Shown here one piece after another: positions 62,713 to 64,000 of a stretch of DNA of 64,000 bases. The notes below the pieces were generated by a model. The model did not search any database. It saw only the letters and a program-made list of their open reading frames with translations, and was not told the DNA's origin. The stretch comes from Flavobacterium sp. xlx-214. Lineage in GTDB: Bacteria > Bacteroidota > Bacteroidia > Flavobacteriales > Flavobacteriaceae. The stretch lies in NCBI RefSeq assembly GCF_013874595.1, contig NZ_CP059431.1:2170001-2234000 (forward strand). Reading direction: 5' to 3'. The first letter of the stretch is position 1. The number at the start of each line of letters is the position of its first letter. The position numbers and the translations under genes were made by a program.

Positions 62713-64000
62713 ATGAAAAGAAGAAATTTTTTTAAACTAGGCGGTTTAGCTGCTTTAGGTTCCACTATATTAAATCCGTTAGATGCTTTAGCAGGCAATA
62801 CTTCAAGTAAAGAAGCACTTACTTTTACCAATAAAAAAGCCAAGAACATTATTTTTATGGTTAGCGATGGTATGAGTTCGGGTACTTTAAATTTAGCTAA
62901 TATATACAACAATCGTATTTTAGGAAAAAATGGTAATTGGTTGCAATTGTATCTTGACAATAAAGTGAGTCGTGGCTTAATGGATATGGCTTCGGCTTCT
63001 TCTATAGTAACCGATTCTGCTGCTGCAAGTTCTTCTTGGGGTGGTGGTTTTCGTGTTAATAACGGATCGTTAAATATCAGTCCAGAAGGAAAAGAAAATT
63101 TACCAATTTGGCAAAAGTTCAAAAGCAAAGGAAAAAAAGCAGGTTGTGTAACTACGGTTCCTATAACACACGCTACACCGGCTGGTTTTACGGTTGCTTT
63201 AAAGAGTAGAAACGATCAAGCGGCTATTGCCGAAGAATACCTTAGAATTGGTTACGATGTTTTGTTAGGCGGTGGTCAACAGTATTTTGATGCTGCACAT
63301 AGAAAAGACAAAAAAGATATGTACGCGGCTTTTTCAAAGCAAAACTACAAGGTTTCTACAACAAAAAGTGAGTTGTTTAAAACTGATAAAACGAAAAAGT
63401 TATTAGGCGTTTTTGATTTTGATGCATTACCTTATGCTATAGACAGGCAACAATCTGCTGATTTACAGAATAAAATTCCAACGTTGGCAGAAATGACGCA
63501 AGTTGCAATCAATCAAATGAAAGATCATAAAGAAGGTTTTGTACTTCAGGTAGAATCAGGAAAGGTTGATTGGGCTGCACACGCAAATGATATATCTGCT
63601 TTAATTCACGAACAGCTACAATTTGATGAAGCAATTGCTGTAGCAATGAAGTTTGCTGAAGAAGATAAAAATACGCTGGTTGTCATTACAACCGATCACG
63701 GAAATGCAAACCCAGGATTAATTTATGGAAAGCACGCCAACGACCATTTTGATAGTTTAGCGGCTTACAAACATACCAACGAGTATATTTTAAACACAAT
63801 TAAAAACAATCAAAGCGAAACGCAAATTAAAGATTTCATAAAAGAAAGTATTAATGTGGCGCTTACTGATGACGAGGCTAAAACAATTGCTTCTTATTAC
63901 AATGGTTTAAATAAAGGCGATGACGGTTTGTACAACTACAAACATTTACCGTTTAAAGTGTTTGCAGAAATGCAAAAAAACTACAATTCAGTTGGTTGGA
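62713..64000 (+). CDS. Alkaline phosphatase, 3'-truncated by window edge
   Basis: About 429 codons are visible and open to the last base. A twin-arginine signal (MKRRNFFKLGGLAALGST) implies Tat export to the periplasm. Metal and catalytic motifs: IIFMVSDGMSSGTLN (first metal Asp), SSIVTDSAAASSSWGGG (nucleophile Ser in TDSAA), LQVESGKVDWAAHAND, and ITTDHGN. It hydrolyses phosphomonoesters. The end lies beyond 64000. Confidence 0.93.
   Translation, partial: MKRRNFFKLGGLAALGSTILNPLDALAGNTSSKEALTFTNKKAKNIIFMVSDGMSSGTLNLANIYNNRILGKNGNWLQLYLDNKVSRGLMDMASASSIVTDSAAASSSWGGGFRVNNGSLNISPEGKENLPIWQKFKSKGKKAGCVTTVPITHATPAGFTVALKSRNDQAAIAEEYLRIGYDVLLGGGQQYFDAAHRKDKKDMYAAFSKQNYKVSTTKSELFKTDKTKKLLGVFDFDALPYAIDRQQSADLQNKIPTLAEMTQVAINQMKDHKEGFVLQVESGKVDWAAHANDISALIHEQLQFDEAIAVAMKFAEEDKNTLVVITTDHGNANPGLIYGKHANDHFDSLAAYKHTNEYILNTIKNNQSETQIKDFIKESINVALTDDEAKTIASYYNGLNKGDDGLYNYKHLPFKVFAEMQKNYNSVGW

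Noticed and set aside
62652..63128. 158-codon minus-strand frame
   Set aside because: It is antisense to the alkaline phosphatase, which has a Tat signal and all active-site motifs on the plus strand.
1..64000. CRISPR array, rRNA operon or replication origin
   Set aside because: No regularly spaced short repeats, no rRNA-like sequence and no cluster of DnaA-box-like sites was recognised.

Overview
The window is AT-rich DNA from a member of the Bacteroidota, most likely a Flavobacteriaceae (Flavobacterium/Myroides-type) chromosome. The grounds are gldI, GLPGLI-family proteins beside a TonB-receptor-like barrel, several -7 boxes of the form TAnnTTTG, small Hc1-type histone H1-like genes, and many stop/start overlaps (TAATG). 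No rRNA, intact tRNA or CRISPR array was seen.

Region 1 (1-13.6 kb) is an accessory region. It opens with the 3' part of topB, including the catalytic Tyr. Two consecutive units follow, each opening with the same topB-tail/leader sequence (about 1045-1290 and 6751-7060) and closing with a near-identical minus-strand Hc1-like gene (6442-6618 and 13361-13537). Unit 1 carries a small secreted protein, two GLPGLI proteins and a carboxypeptidase-regulatory/beta-barrel outer-membrane protein, with a decayed partial copy of that barrel gene between the GLPGLI genes. Unit 2 carries two broken related lipoprotein genes, one with a stop exactly at the lipobox cysteine. It also carries two CodA-like amidohydrolases (one Tat-type exported, one cytoplasmic), an ankyrin lipoprotein, a DUF4822-like lipoprotein and an AraC regulator.

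Region 2 (13.9-18.5 kb) holds stress and envelope genes: an lmo0937-type membrane peptide, a PNPOx-like protein, a lipocalin and a large-subunit catalase. A cluster of hairpins with a perfect 21-bp AT-only inverted repeat lies at 14.3-14.4 kb.

Region 3 (18.5-31.6 kb) is a nearly uninterrupted DNA-repair cluster. It has a radical-SAM/DUF4130 pair on the minus strand, then the four-gene ligase-associated cassette (MBL exonuclease, ATP-dependent ligase, Lhr-like helicase, PdeM phosphoesterase). Last comes a mutasome-like module: an XRE-S24 regulator divergent from dinB and a short dnaE.

Region 4 (31.6-38.4 kb) has an HxlR regulator divergent from a TIGR01777 epimerase and pirin, a small lipoprotein and an FAD oxidoreductase. 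It then becomes a scar with a 3'-truncated LysR gene, an IS1-family transposase, a DnaC/IstB-like ATPase remnant and a short tRNA-3'-end-like sequence.

Region 5 (38.4-64 kb) is core chromosome: nrnA-gldI with two tandem cyclophilin-FKBP fusion isomerases, an M1 peptidase, a DEAD helicase, coaD-ddl, a PASTA protein-rluD operon, and a Zn/Cd/Pb P-type ATPase. It continues with an oxidoreductase-pabB-tilS-dsbD-DUF2911 operon, purB, lysA and the 5' part of a Tat-exported alkaline phosphatase cut by the window edge. Most units here end in clear hairpin terminators.
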